This document shows positions 48,532-59,771 of a stretch of DNA of 64,000 bases, piece by piece. A model generated the notes under the pieces. That model saw only the letters and a program-made list of their open reading frames with translations, had not been told where the DNA came from and made no database searches. The stretch is from Metopolophium dirhodum (taxonomy: Eukaryota; Arthropoda; Insecta; Hemiptera; Aphididae). The stretch is taken from the NCBI RefSeq assembly GCF_019925205.1, contig NC_083560.1, positions 18,557,145-18,621,144 of the forward strand. Reading direction: 5' to 3'. Positions within the stretch are counted from its first letter, which is position 1, and each line of letters opens with the position of its first letter. Made by a program: the position numbers and the translations under genes.

Positions 48532-49340
48532 ACCTTATAAATCACTTGAACAAACTGTACTTTAATTTTGTACAATACTAATTAGAATTATTCGATTTTC
48601 GTGACTTTCATAGCTATAGGAGTTGAAACGTATTTGATATTCGCCAGTCACGAAAATTTGAAAATTATCCTATAGTTGAAATTTATAAATTTTTCAGTTT
48701 TATAGTAAGTATCCGCAGTTAAGGATTGAAAGTTTGATACAAGGTTTCGTATACATTGTATCCGTAAACACAGTTTCTTTAATAGACATTTTATGTTCAG
48801 ATTTGGACGAAACGATTTGAGCCTAACGATTTTAAACTGTCATATTTTATTTTGTAAAATAAATTATCATTCGAGCTCTACTCGAAACTTTAAAAGTATG
48901 TATATCAAATAAAATGCCTTGGCCAAGAGTGAATTTCACCTGAACTGTTTTACTAGTAGCAAAATCAAGTAAGTACTATAATAGCAATATGATAATAAAG
49001 TATATACTCGATGAGATATTATTATAGGACGACGACCGTCATCGCCCATAATCGTTTTTCGTGTGATTTTACACCGTCAAATTCAACACATCCATCTTAC
49101 ACGTCACCTTATGCACAGCAAAGCGGTGTGCCCACTTGCAGACTTTTTTCGGGTTTTGTGGGGAATAATTGTTTGCCCCGTGGCAGCATAATGGCTCTTA
49201 GTCCGACTTTGACAGTTGCACAAGTTTGGCACTCGTAAAATTAGGTAGTTTGTAAATTCCGATTACAATGATTAGTGTCTAGAAACTTTCAAAACCATAC
49301 ATTTTTTAGCGGAACCTAGCTCTTGCGTGGCGAAATTTAA
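48532..49340 (-). repeat. Degraded family A-like DNA
   Basis: Around 49010-49145 the text 'gtcatcgcccataatcg', 'acaccgtcaaattcaac' and 'gcacagcaaagcggtgtg' is a heavily mutated minus-strand family A start. The rest is unrecognised. The 75-codon open frame here is a by-product. Confidence 0.45.
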
Positions 49341-50645
49341 AGAAAAATGTGGGTAACGCTCTGCTGTACAGTATAAGCGTATTAGTGTAGTCACTGCAAT
49401 GAACGGTGATAAATTTGAATTAAATTATTAAGATAAATCATTCTATTCGGAAAACGATTCTGAGCCAAGACGGTCCGTCGGCTAATGACATTAAAAGTTT
49501 CAAGTAGATACCTACCTACCAACGAATAATATTTTTAGATTATAACAAAATAACTAAAATCGTTATTCATCTTATAAAATATATCTAATTTAGTAAACAT
49601 TTGAAATTAAATATCTATAGACAAAAAACAGTATGTATTTATAAATGATTTAGATTTTTTGGTTACAGCGTATCAGCTACTTATGAAAAATGTTATTTTA
49701 TATTTTCAATCCGTAGCTTTAGAAGAGTTCAAATTTATAAATTTTTAATTACAAAATAATTTGCAACTTTTCGTGATTATGATGTATTTCGTCAAATTGT
49801 AATCTCTAAATATCTAATAAAAAAAAAATTTTTCAACTGTAATTATACAACTTATGATCAACCATGTATTAAATTGTCAAGCTTTTCGACCCAACGAAAA
49901 TAATGTCATCGTTATTTTTCGAATAAAAAAAATTGTTGAAATTTTCAAGAACCTACGGATATTAGTTTTTGAATTAGGTACAGCAAAATAAGAAAGTAGG
50001 TCTATACGAGAATTTGCTAATTTACAGGTGAATATCCAATACCAAACTTCAAACGCTCGTAAAAATAATAATTTGACTTTTTGGTAAACTTTTTTTATTT
50101 ATAAAATGTAAGGAGATATATGGTAGTCATAATATTATGTTAAATTTTTAAATCTCAGATATAAATGAAAACTTTTTTATGAATTTTTAGTTCAAAATAA
50201 TAACATGCAAAACCTCGTGATATTGACGAATGTTGTCGAAATTCTAACTTTGGACGCTCATAAAAATTATTATGGATTTGCCTTTTTAATTTACACTAAC
50301 AACTTATTGGTAACCTTGTAATAAACATAAAATTTTTCGACCGACACTTTTTCACTGTCCATTTTTTAGCGACCGTCGTTCTAAAGAAAAACTAATAAAA
50401 ATAAAAATTTTCTCATGCCTATAAATAGCCCGAAAAGAGCCAGGATATTTTGAAAACCGTACGATTTACAGACAATGTTGACATCCGGTGAAAATGTAAC
50501 GAACTTTCTACACTTACTTAAATATAAATTGATTTTGCCGAAAACTGATTTTGCGTGGAAATTACCGTCTTCCCTCGATTTTGTTTGTTTTGTTTTTCCC
50601 GACGCATTTTGAAACTACTGCGAGGAATTTTCAATTTTCAATTCA
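49341..50645 (+). mobile_element. Old, diverged family A copy
   Basis: From 'aatgtgggtaacgctctgct' and AACGATTCTGAGCCAAGACGG to 'tttgaaactactgcgagg'. Landmarks occur in the family order but with far more substitutions than in the 34388 copy. This indicates at least two age classes of family A. Confidence 0.65.
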
Positions 50646-50976
50646 ATACTTATGTTTAATCGAAAACTTATCGGTCATGTTATTACAGCGAATATAATAA
50701 TTATTATTGCGCGTTATCATATTATAAACGATATTACGTTATATAATGTACGCTTTATAATAATAACATAGCCACTACAAATATTGAGTTTGTAAACTTT
50801 CCAGACACTGAACCGTTCGGCAACGTTACCTACGTTCGACTTAAGTCGAAAAATTAGTTTATCTCAAAGTTTGCGATACAATTCCGAGTAAAAATTTACG
50901 CACCTAATTTTGTTAGGAAAATTATGGGTTCACTTGTACACGTCACTACTACGTGAAAAAAATAACCGATTTAAGG
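50646..50976. other. AT-rich DNA, nothing recognised
   Basis: Stretch of about 330 bp between the old family A copy and the next element, with no open frame or repeat that I can identify. Confidence 0.45.
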
Positions 50977-51880
50977 CAGTGTTGTAAAATATTTGAGCTA
51001 AAGTATTGGCGAATAAAAGTATTCAGATGCTTTTTTTCTTATTGAATAGTTTTCTTAATACTTTTTATTTTGAAGGATTTGAATGTTTTTTAAACGTACT
51101 TTTTTTTTACTATAGAATACTATTTTTTTATTCTTTTAATTTTGAATTATTGTTTCTGTTCAGAATATTTATAATCCTTGTTAAATAAAAATACTGTACC
51201 GTCGTCGTGATTATCCTCCAACGTTATAACAATAGTATATTATCATAATATTTTATGTTTCATTTATGGACAGTTCGATATCGGCTTGCGTCGATTAATG
51301 TAGCTTAATTAAATGGTTTTTGTTTTTCCAATCGTCGAAGACTACGGTACGTCGGTACCAGAATAAGCTTATTAAGTCAATAACGAAATAATATATACTA
51401 TGCAATAAGCTTTTGCTTGACAGCTATTATACTTTATAATTTAACAACACGAAAATATTATTACTAATTACTAGTACCAACCATTTATTAAGAAAATGGT
51501 TATCAATATTATCATTATCGTTTATCGTCGACGGCCGTGTGGGATATTGAAATAGGCACATATAGTTTTAATCTAATATATAATATAACTCTATGTGGAG
51601 AAAAGTCCATTGTCATGGTGCAACTATCACTAAAAAAGGACTAACATGACTGATCAACATTTAGATTATTGAAGAAATCGTGTTTTTAAAATGCTAAAAA
51701 CATATTTTTGATTACCTATAACAAATTATATCAGAATTAAATATTTTTTTTTTTTTGTATTTGAACATTATTTCAAATACTTCTGAAAAGTATTTGAGTG
51801 TTACTCAAATACTTGACTACCTATTCATAGTATTTGGGTGGTATTTTCAATACTTTTTAAAAGTAATTTTTACAACAAGG
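50977..51880. mobile_element. Putative hAT-like element
   Basis: CAGTGTTGTAAAATATTTGA at the left and AAGTAATTTTTACAACAAGG at the right are imperfect inverted ends. Both flanks read GATTTAAGG / GATATAGG-like. The interior near both ends repeats 'gtattt/aaatact'. No transposase. Confidence 0.4.
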
Positions 51881-51913
51881 GATATAGGTTATACACTTAT
51901 ACAATACAATATG

Positions 51914-52395
51914 CAATGCTGGGCAAGTTAACGATTTTTTTTGAACTCGTTAAATTAAATTATTTTAAAATAATAAAGTTAAGTTAGGTTAAAAGTTACT
52001 CGTATCTTTTTTCGTTAACTCGTTAAGTTAAAAGTTAACTTTGGAAAAAAAGTAACTTGACTTAGTGTAAAGTTAAAATTTTCTAATTTGTAAAAAAAAA
52101 AAATTCCAGAAACATAATATGGTTTATTAGATAGTTTTTCTTAACGCTCGAGAAAATTACTGGCGAAATGTAAAGGGATACATCAAAGTAAAAACCCATT
52201 CAATCGTTTGGATTATTCTTCGGACGAAAATTAACTTAATTTAGATACTTTTGAAATAAAATTAACTTGAAATTAACTTGAAAAAAAGTAACTTTTTAAG
52301 TCAAAAGTATAATATGAAAAAAAAAGTAACGAGTTAATAAATTAACTTAACGTTTTAACTTAATTTTAACTTTTAACTCGTTAATGCCCAGCCTC
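51914..52395. mobile_element. Family B element
   Basis: GCAATGCTGGGCAAGTTAAC to TTAATGCCCAGCCTCG with a GTTAACT-rich, self-complementary interior. Confidence 0.85.
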
Positions 52396-53267
52396 GTTAA
52401 TGTGTACATATGTTGGAAATGTCTTGCCCTGCAATTTTTCGTACAATATTGTGCGCCACCTTGTGTGTATCTCGCGTGCCGCCACTGCTGTGACCAAGGC
52501 TGCAATCCAACGTCCGCGAGGGACCGACTTCGCAGTAACGCATATTATAATATTGTATAACTTACGGAGCAAGTGCTGATGGGCATGTGCTTCTATGTTG
52601 TGTGCGGCGGCGTAGGTACATTATAATATTGTGTACGTCGGGTCTCTTGTACGGGTTCAGCGAACTCTGACGACCACACAACAAAAAAAAAAACGTCTGT
52701 ACCGTACGCCGAGAGATAATAATGAGAACCGTATCCGGGTGTCCCGCGGCGGGGGTTTCTGAATTCGATTCAAGAAAACGTCTCGACGAGAAAAAAAAAA
52801 ACTGTTTTCAAAAACGAGGGTCGGGGCCAGGTGTCGCGCTCAGCCGACGATCATGACGATATTGTAAATGTTTTTCGACGCGTCTCCACTTCGTCCGATG
52901 ACCTCTCCGAGCGACAACCCCAATACGTCGTGTACCGAAAATGCGCCCGGTAAGTATTTTAGGTCGTTCGCAGTTGTTGACGATGAACGGCGCGGAAAGA
53001 TCTAATAGTGCCCCGTCGGAGACGACAAAAAAACACGCAACATACGCCGTGTTGTACTCAACAGGTGTGATTTGTATGTATCGTTGTGTCTCGGTATGGT
53101 ATTACCGTGACCGCGGTTATCACACAGCGGGCGCGGGTAACGTGCCACGAGCTGCACCGAAACGTCATCGAAGTCGCAATGGCAGACAGAAGACTCGAGT
53201 TTTGTCACAATAATACACGTGACTTTTTAATTAAAAATTCGAGATAACACGTCGAGTCGATTGCGAA
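52396..53267. other. CpG-rich island, possible promoter/5' region
   Basis: Unlike its AT-rich surroundings it is rich in CG dinucleotides (for example around 52720-53200) and free of recognised repeats. Several open frames occur on both strands as expected of GC-rich DNA. The only one with a strong splice donor is listed separately. Confidence 0.5.
52868..52949 (+). CDS. Candidate first coding exon (82 nt), unknown protein
   Basis: An ATG at 52868 opens 27 codons (MFFDASPLRPMT... ending CTENAP plus one base) and runs into CCCG|GTAAGT at 52949/52950, a perfect donor. A second in-frame ATG lies ten codons downstream. The reading is Ser/Pro/Asn-rich, as short first exons often are, and sits in CpG-rich DNA. 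The start context is weak (T at -3), the exon is short, and no continuing exon was identified among the repeats to the right. Chance is a real possibility. Confidence 0.25.
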
Positions 53268-53830
53268 AAATTCAACAAAGACCATCTGCAAAGGCATCTA
53301 TAAGTGTATTTTTGGCTGACCTTTCTCGAGACCTGAGTAGGTGTTGGCGTTGTCTTATTGATGATTGTTGCTGACGTTATTTTATAATCGATTTGATATA
53401 ATATTATCTTTTGCATCGGTGTAACGGGATACTACATTTTTCGGAGACTTTCCAAAGTCAACCTCCGCGGCTGCTGTGCCCCAAGGCGGGTTTTCCCTAC
53501 TTAATATAGACTGGACCAACTCGTGAACTCGATCTATCATATTAGGACCCGCAACTATCGTGTGTCGTTTTTGGAATTTAGCGATCGACTCGAGTCGGGT
53601 CCACGTAGTAATCAGTTGATAATAGAGTTGAGTCCGCAATCACAACACGTGGCCTTTGAATTCAAAGTCGGAGATTTCAGGCCAAGTCGGTGCAGCACTA
53701 ATTCAACAAAGTCCGTCTTCAAACGCATATACAAATATTTAGATGGTGACATAAGTGTGTTTTTGAGACCCGAGCCACAGGTGTTGGACTGTTTTATCGT
53801 GATGACTACCGAACGTGATAAAAAAAAAAA
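53268..53830. repeat. Internal duplication in the CpG-rich region
   Basis: The segment 'attcaacaaagaccatctgc ... gagacctgagtaggtgttgg' at 53268-53370 is repeated in diverged form at 53700-53810 ('attcaacaaagtccgtcttc ... gacccgagccacaggtgttgg'), an offset of about 430 bp. The plus frame 53523-54023 crossing it opens at GTG and continues into the inverted arm, so I do not call it a gene. Confidence 0.6.
53410..53620 (+). repeat. Segment also present on the far side of the 4.1-kb element
   Basis: 'gcatcggtgtaacggg', 'ctttccaaagtcaacctccgc', 'aaggcgggttttccct' and 'tttttggaatttagcgatcg' recur in the same order and orientation at 58305-58490. Confidence 0.65.
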
Positions 53831-54786
53831 AAAAACATTATTTAATAAGAATTTTTACACATCGTCTTTGACACGGAATAACCTCCAAAGTGCAAAATTG
53901 ACGATTTTGAGATATTGCAGGTATCCCGGGATGCGTATTTACGGATACTACTCGAGACTGGCCAATAGATCCCGAATTCAGTTAGGGTTCGTAAAACAAA
54001 TTTATTTTACGGATACTACTTGAGTCTGGCTACTATGTAATATACCGCTATACTCAAATAAAGGCACATGTAATTTACCGCTATACTATGAATTTATCTA
54101 AATTTATTCTAATTTTGTTGATAGGTTAAAAATAGGTATGTAAAAACAATATTATTAACAGTGTATTTGCGACTATATCTATAAAAAAAATTAACTTATA
54201 ATCTAATATGTAGAATGTAGATATATTACAATAATTTTAATAACGTTCATATACTAGTATTATTTAAATGTCTGTATTTTTTGTCTACGATATCTACATC
54301 CTTTCCTAGATAAGCAAATAAATAAAAACTATTATAATATTCTTAATTAAAATCCTAAAATTCAATTCCTATGATTTTACCTACTGTATCTACGATATCT
54401 ACATCCTTTCATATGTTTTTATGTTTATAATATATCCACGTATAATTTAATATTTAAATATTAATTACTACTATTATAATATTCTTAGTTAGACATTAAC
54501 AGATTAAAAATATGGTATCAATTGCCACGTATAATTTAATATTTATATATTAATAGCTAAAGGTGGGAGAGTATCCTAAATATAAACCTTAATGTCGGGT
54601 TGTATATCGAGGATTGCATTAATTTTCCTATTACAAAAGTTATTAATAGTTATTGCTTTCGCAGTTACACTTATGAGTTATGACTTATCACACTTAAATA
54701 TTATTAGTTGGTAACTTACTACGTAGGTACGCACATTATGATATTTTGGAAATATAATTTTATTTACATTTATATCATCTACAAAT

Positions 54787-54939
54787 ATGTCTCACTTTTT
54801 TAATTTCGATTCTAATGTCCAAGTAGTGAAGTCTTATATCGTTAATGATAGTGATTATAATGCTACAATTAGAACCAAAATTTGCCAAGTCGATGATTCA
54901 TACAGTAAAGGTTGCGATGATTGGGTTCGGAAATATTAA
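54787..54939 (+). pseudogene. Transposase-like N-terminus, left-arm copy (truncated)
   Basis: ATG followed by 50 codons (MSHFFNFDSNVQ ... GCDDWVRKY) then TAA. It is the arm duplicate of the first part of the minus-strand gene at 57202, including the same TAA. The left arm ends 19 bp after the stop, where family A begins, so nothing more of the gene is present on this side. Confidence 0.7.
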
Positions 54940-54957
54940 TTATATTCAAAAACAAAT

Positions 54958-56390
54958 TCTGAGTGGAGATGGTTTGGCAGTCTAGGATATGTTATAAGTA
55001 CTATATTAATTATATTGTTATTATTAAAAAAAAAAAATGTAGATACCAGTGGCGTAGACATGATTTCTGAAAGGAGGGGGATCAAAAAAAAAAAAAACGA
55101 CAGCTAAATGGGAGGTGAGAAAATTGGAAAATCTTCACCCTCCCCAAACTTTGTCTAAGGTACCTAGTAATATATTTAACAATAAGGAACAATGAATATA
55201 ATTTGAATTGATTCAAAATTCACATTAAACACAATATTTAAGATTATCCACTCCAATACTCCATATTCTATAAAGTCAAAACTTACAAAATGCTACATCA
55301 TTAAATAAAATAAATAATAACTAAATTAACAAATCTATCTAAATTTTTTTTGCTACTTCAAAATCTAGTGGAATTGTGGAAGTATTTAGTCGAGCCCACA
55401 TACGTCATACATATTATTATATATATACTATATGTATAGTGTCGTCTCTATAAATAATAAGATAAGCTATAAATTATAATAAAGTATATCCATCGTCAAT
55501 CGTCATCGACCATTTCGACCAAATAATTAATATTACTATTTACTTTGCAATTAATAAACGATAATAAAATTATAATGGTATCAGTATGTTGACAAAACTG
55601 TCAAAATTCAATAGCTCGATAGATCATAATATGACAAAATATTACATCATAGTGCATACTACATAATGTAAGCAAAAACAAAAAATAAAGTTAATGGGTG
55701 GGGGGATGTGACCCCCACGTCACCCCTTGTCTACGCCACTGGTACATATACCCAAATAACCCAACTCACTCAGTCATAGTAGGTATAAACATTATACAAT
55801 TTAAAGTACCCTCGACTAATAATTTTTTATTACAGCAATATAGCTAAAATTGTTATTTTTGGTTATTTAATTGGTAATTTCATCCGAATTTGAACTTAAA
55901 ATAAATACAAAAAAAAAAACTGTGTTTGAATCGTTTTTAGATTTTTTTTGCAGCAGAATTAACTATTTACGTGGAACCTTGTTTTAAATTTTCAATTCAT
56001 AGCTATAAAATTTAAACGTTTTATACATTTTATTTTTATTAACTGAAGAATTTGTAATCTTTCAATTAAATACATTTTGTCAAAATTTGAACTTTAAATG
56101 GCCTATGTATTTTTAATATTTGCTTAATGTTTAATCAAACTGCTATTATATAAACTTATGGGGAATCTTGTATTAAATTTTCAAGTTTTTTAACCAACGG
56201 ATAAAATTTTATTGACATTTATAAAAAAAAAAAACTAAAAAAAATTGGAAATTTCAAATGTTTATAAATAGCTTAAAAATATTAAAAATATTTTGAAGAT
56301 TTTATCATGTATAGAAAATGCCAGTATATACATTCAGTGAAAATTTAATGTTTTTACGGTAATTTGTTTTAGAGGTACAACAATTAATGT
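54958..56390 (+). mobile_element. Family A copy inside the 4.1-kb element
   Basis: Begins directly at the inner end of the left arm with TTCTGAGTGGAGATGGTTTG, that is, at the inner GATTCTGAG inverted end and not at the AAGGTGGG start. Landmarks continue to 'acattcagtgaaaatttaatg' and 'tagaggtacaacaatt'. It is interrupted by a hAT MITE. Confidence 0.7.
55047..55741. mobile_element. hAT-like MITE nested in family A
   Basis: CAGTGGCGTAGACATGAT at the left, CTTGTCTACGCCACTG at the right. Flanks GTAGATAC and GTACATAT agree at 6 of 8 bases. Ends are bordered by opposed G-rich and C-rich text (GGAGGGGG / ACCCCCACG). No transposase frame. Confidence 0.72.
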
Positions 56391-56481
56391 TCGTGTGATT
56401 CACTAATTTAAATAAGTGCATTTTTTCATACAAATAATATTTTATAGATATAAAAAAATAAGATATTTCATTTTTACTAAC

Positions 56482-57202
56482 CTCCATGTTTCAAATAGTT
56501 GATATATTTGACGATCGGTAGGATTGATTTGTGCATTAGCTAATTGTTTAATGCACTCCATATTATCCGCATCGTCAATAGAACTAGTGAGTTGTACTTC
56601 GTGATATGTTTTAGCAGCAGCAGGTCATTCCACCATTAAAATAGGTAATGAAATTTTCGCGGACCTCCTTACTTACTCTAAGGTAGCTATATGCTTCAGC
56701 ATTATAAACTCTATGAGTATGGACAAATACTACCTACCCGAAAATAAAATAAATTAAAAACCTAAAAATTAGTAAAATAAAATTATTTATTTGTTTGGAA
56801 AAATTGTCTTACCTTTATTTCTGTGTCTAAACCTTGACGCATATATTGATCTTTTCTTTGTGTGTTCACAGTATTTTTTTTTACTACAATTTTAATTGAC
56901 GCACTGCAGTTTTTATCACGTAACCTTGTCAAATTAGAATTATGACTTTTATTCTTTGATGAATGTTGGCATATGTAGTCTCTACGATAAACATACATTT
57001 GTTTGTTAGGAAATGTACATCTAACTATCCAATTTGTTTTTGAATATAATTAATATTTCCGAACCCAATCATCGCAACCTTTACTGTATGAATCATCGAC
57101 TTGGCAAATTTTGGTTCTAATTGTAGCATTATAATCACTATCATTAACGATATAAGACTTCACTACTTGGACATTAGAATCGAAATTAAAAAAGTGAGAC
57201 AT
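56482..57202 (-). pseudogene. Broken, intron-containing Mutator/FAR1-like transposase gene
   Basis: The ATG at 57202 opens a frame reading MSHFFNFDSN ... CDDWVRKY, one TAA, then TNWIVRCTFPNKQMYVYRRD, YICQHSS, CSASIKIVVKKN and QYMRQGLDTEIK. A donor AAG|GTAAGA (56813/56812) and acceptor TTCGGGTAG (to 56734) bound a 79-bp phase-0 intron. Exon 2 (56733-56482) reads HTHRVYNAEAYSYLRVSKEV, ENFITYFNGGMT, then after a frameshift AAAKTYHE ... NPTDRQIYQLFETWR, ending at another donor (GTTAGT). The Cys/His-containing N-terminal layout resembles FAR1/MULE-type transposase-derived proteins common in arthropods (from memory). One stop, one frameshift and loss of the catalytic part, displaced by family A, make it inactive. 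Confidence 0.72.
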
Positions 57203-58065
57203 ATTTGTAGATGATATAAATGTAAATAAAATTATATTTCCAAAATATCATAATGTGCGTACCTACGTAGTAAGTTACCAACTAATAATATTTAAGTGTG
57301 ATAAGTCATAACTCATAAGTGTAACTGCGAAAGCAATAACTATTAATAACTTTTGTAATAGGAAAATTAATGCAATCCTCGATATACAACCCGACATTAA
57401 GGTTTATATTTAGGATACTCTCCCACCTTTAGCTATTAATATATAAATATTAAATTATACGTGGCAATTGATACCATATTTTTAATCTGTTAATGTCTAA
57501 CTAAGAATATTATAATAGTAGTAATTAATATTTAAATATTAAATTATACGTGGATATATTATAAACATAAAAACATATGAAAGGATGTAGATATCGTAGA
57601 TACAGTAGGTAAAATCATAGGAATTGAATTTTAGGATTTTAATTAAGAATATTATAATAGTTTTTATTTATTTGCTTATCTAGGAAAGGATGTAGATATC
57701 GTAGACAAAAAATACAGACATTTAAATAATACTAGTATATGAACGTTATTAAAATTATTGTAATATATCTACATTCTACATATTAGATTATAAGTTAATT
57801 TTTTTTATAGATATAGTCGCAAATACACTGTTAATAATATTGTTTTTACATACCTATTTTTAACCTATCAACAAAATTAGAATAAATTTAGATAAATTCA
57901 TAGTATAGCGGTAAATTACATGTGCCTTTATTTGAGTATAGTGGTATATTACATAGTAGCCAGACTCAAGTAGTATCCGTAAAATAAATTTGTTTTACGA
58001 ACCCTAACTGAATTCGGGATCTATTGGCCAGTCTCGAGTAGTATCCGTAAATACGCTCCCGGGAT

Positions 58066-58304
58066 TCAGAAAAAAATTAGCTATTTACGGACAAAGTGTC
58101 CTACGTGTTACCTACAATATAACATACAATATAATAAATCATTTATGAAACACCTTCTATCTCCGTCATAGAAAAATCCGTCTACGTGTTACCAACTAAA
58201 AATCGTTTGTGATTTTTTCACTTAAGACGCTTTTTTCGTCTCCCAAAAAAAACCGCGTTTTTGCACTTTGTAGGCTTTTTCGTGTCAACGACGGTATTAT
58301 TATA
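58066..58304. other. AT-rich flank of the inverted-arm element
   Basis: Contains a near-repeat 'ctacgtgttacc' at 58092 and 58181. No gene. Confidence 0.4.
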
Positions 58305-58490
58305 ATACGCATCGGCGTAACGAGAAACTACGTTTTCGGCAGACTTTCCGCGGTCGGCCTCCGCGGCGTGGTGTCACCCGGTAGTGACCGGCCCAAACCC
58401 AAGGCGAGTTTTCCCTGCTCGGCACGCAGACCCGGACGGACTCGCGTACTCGATCCATCGCGTGCCATTTTTGGAACTCGAGCCGTCGGT
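58305..58490 (+). repeat. Right-hand homologue of 53410-53620
   Basis: 'gcatcggcgtaacgag', 'gactttccgcggtcggcctccgc', 'aaggcgagttttccct' and 'tttttggaactcgagccg' are co-linear with the left copy, with GC-biased differences. Confidence 0.65.
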
Positions 58491-59712
58491 CGACTGCACC
58501 TACCTATGTCATATGGGTCGTCGGAAGTCGCGAGTCGGGGGTATGGTCGGCGGTGGTTGTGCGGGGGGGGGGGGGTCATTAATGGTACAGGTTACTACTG
58601 TAAGTGTGCAACTGATGTTATAATATGCACCGTAGCTGTCGCCGCTGTTATCCGACTATGCTGCTGCTGCTGCTGCTGCTGCCGACGACGACGACGACGA
58701 TTACGATTATAATAATAATAAACGCACCTCGCCCGGTTCGTGTCACGGAATACCGCCAGTCTTGTCGGCACTATAATCCCACGACGAGGAGGTGACACGA
58801 TCGGGCGGAGGTGCAGGTGCGGTGCGGCGTGGACGAGGAGGAGGGGTGTACCTATGCCAGCATAATTATTTTACCTACACTGCACAGATCCGTTCCGAAT
58901 CTACTTAGCCACGATTTCCGACCGATAGAGGGGCCGGTGCGCGCCGCCCCGAACGCGCGCATAACCGACGGGTATAATATTATTATAATTTATGATTTAA
59001 TATCATTAAAGTATTACGCACGATACGCGTCGCACACTGCGTTATACACAGTGTTAATATACCTATATATGCGCACGTCGGAGGCGGTTGAAACCATTGC
59101 GACGACCGCGGACCGCCGTCCTCTCGGAACGCTAATGCGCGTGTTATAACGGCGCATTCCGGGTTCGTCGAGACCGGTAAGTCCCGTCGCCGAGGAGACA
59201 CGTGATGGCGATAGTAATAATAATATTATACATGGCGTGTACAACGGTATCAACCAAAGGATATACTGTACGCCGACCGGCGTGTTATTAATATAATATT
59301 ATGCATATTATCGTACGCAATAGGCACACGCGACGATGACGTGAAGGGCCGGGATACTATAAAAAGAAAAGGCAAAAAAAAAAAACACGACCGTGTGTTA
59401 TATAACGACGATATTATTGTAACACCGCTATAATCTCGGACCGGTCCCTAAACGCGCGTTTCGAAAAGTCAGTCGACGACACGGAGTGAGAGCCGTAGTC
59501 CTCTCGACCGCCGCCGAGGCGAATGATAATAATAATGAGCGACACTTTGTGCGGCGTGTCTGCTGCAGCCACAAGTGCAGCGTGATGATGCAGCTACAAG
59601 TGCAGCGTGACGATGCAAGCCGCCGCGATTGAATCGCCATTATAAAAGTTTTCATCGCAAGTACCTACGCGTAACATAACTCGTACGACGTTATTATAGG
59701 TACACATTATAA
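58491..59712. promoter_or_regulatory. CpG-rich island, likely promoter/5' noncoding DNA
   Basis: Dense CG dinucleotides, a CTG/GAC triplet tract (58660-58700), a G13 run (58563-58575), TATA-like boxes 'ctataaaaag' (59358) and 'attataaaag' (59640), and a consensus donor GTAAGT at 59177. A 21-bp unit (CTACAAGTGCAGCGTGATGATG-like) is repeated in tandem at about 59568-59615. Open frames exist on both strands but none has a recognisable protein. The promoter role is inference from composition and signals. Confidence 0.4.
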
Positions 59713-59771
59713 CAGGTGGGCAAGTCAATGCAAATAATCAACTGTGGCAAGTCGAGTTAAAAGTTAACGAA

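Larger units (their letters stand above)
53923..58065. mobile_element. 4.1-kb element with 1.03-kb near-identical inverted arms
   Basis: Left arm 53923-54958 and right arm 57031-58065 are reverse complements along their whole length. By eye I find one indel at the tip (CCCGGGATGCG against CCCGGGAGCG) and a G/A difference at 54047. Each arm holds subterminal GGATACTACTCGAGACTGG and GGATACTACTTGAGTCTGG and the start of a transposase-like gene. The 2.07-kb centre contains the rest of that gene plus a family A copy and a hAT MITE. No target duplication is evident outside the tips. Mutator-like affiliation is inferred from the protein. Confidence 0.85.

Noticed and set aside
53523..54023. 166-codon plus-strand open frame
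   Set aside because: It opens at GTG, its only later Met leaves a short tail, and it runs from duplicated flank DNA into the transposon arm. No domain is recognisable.
58209..58712. 167-codon plus-strand open frame ending in poly-Cys/poly-Arg
   Set aside because: It opens at TTG-type context in GC-rich DNA. The Cys and Arg runs are translations of CTG/GAC triplet repeats, and the opposite strand is equally open.
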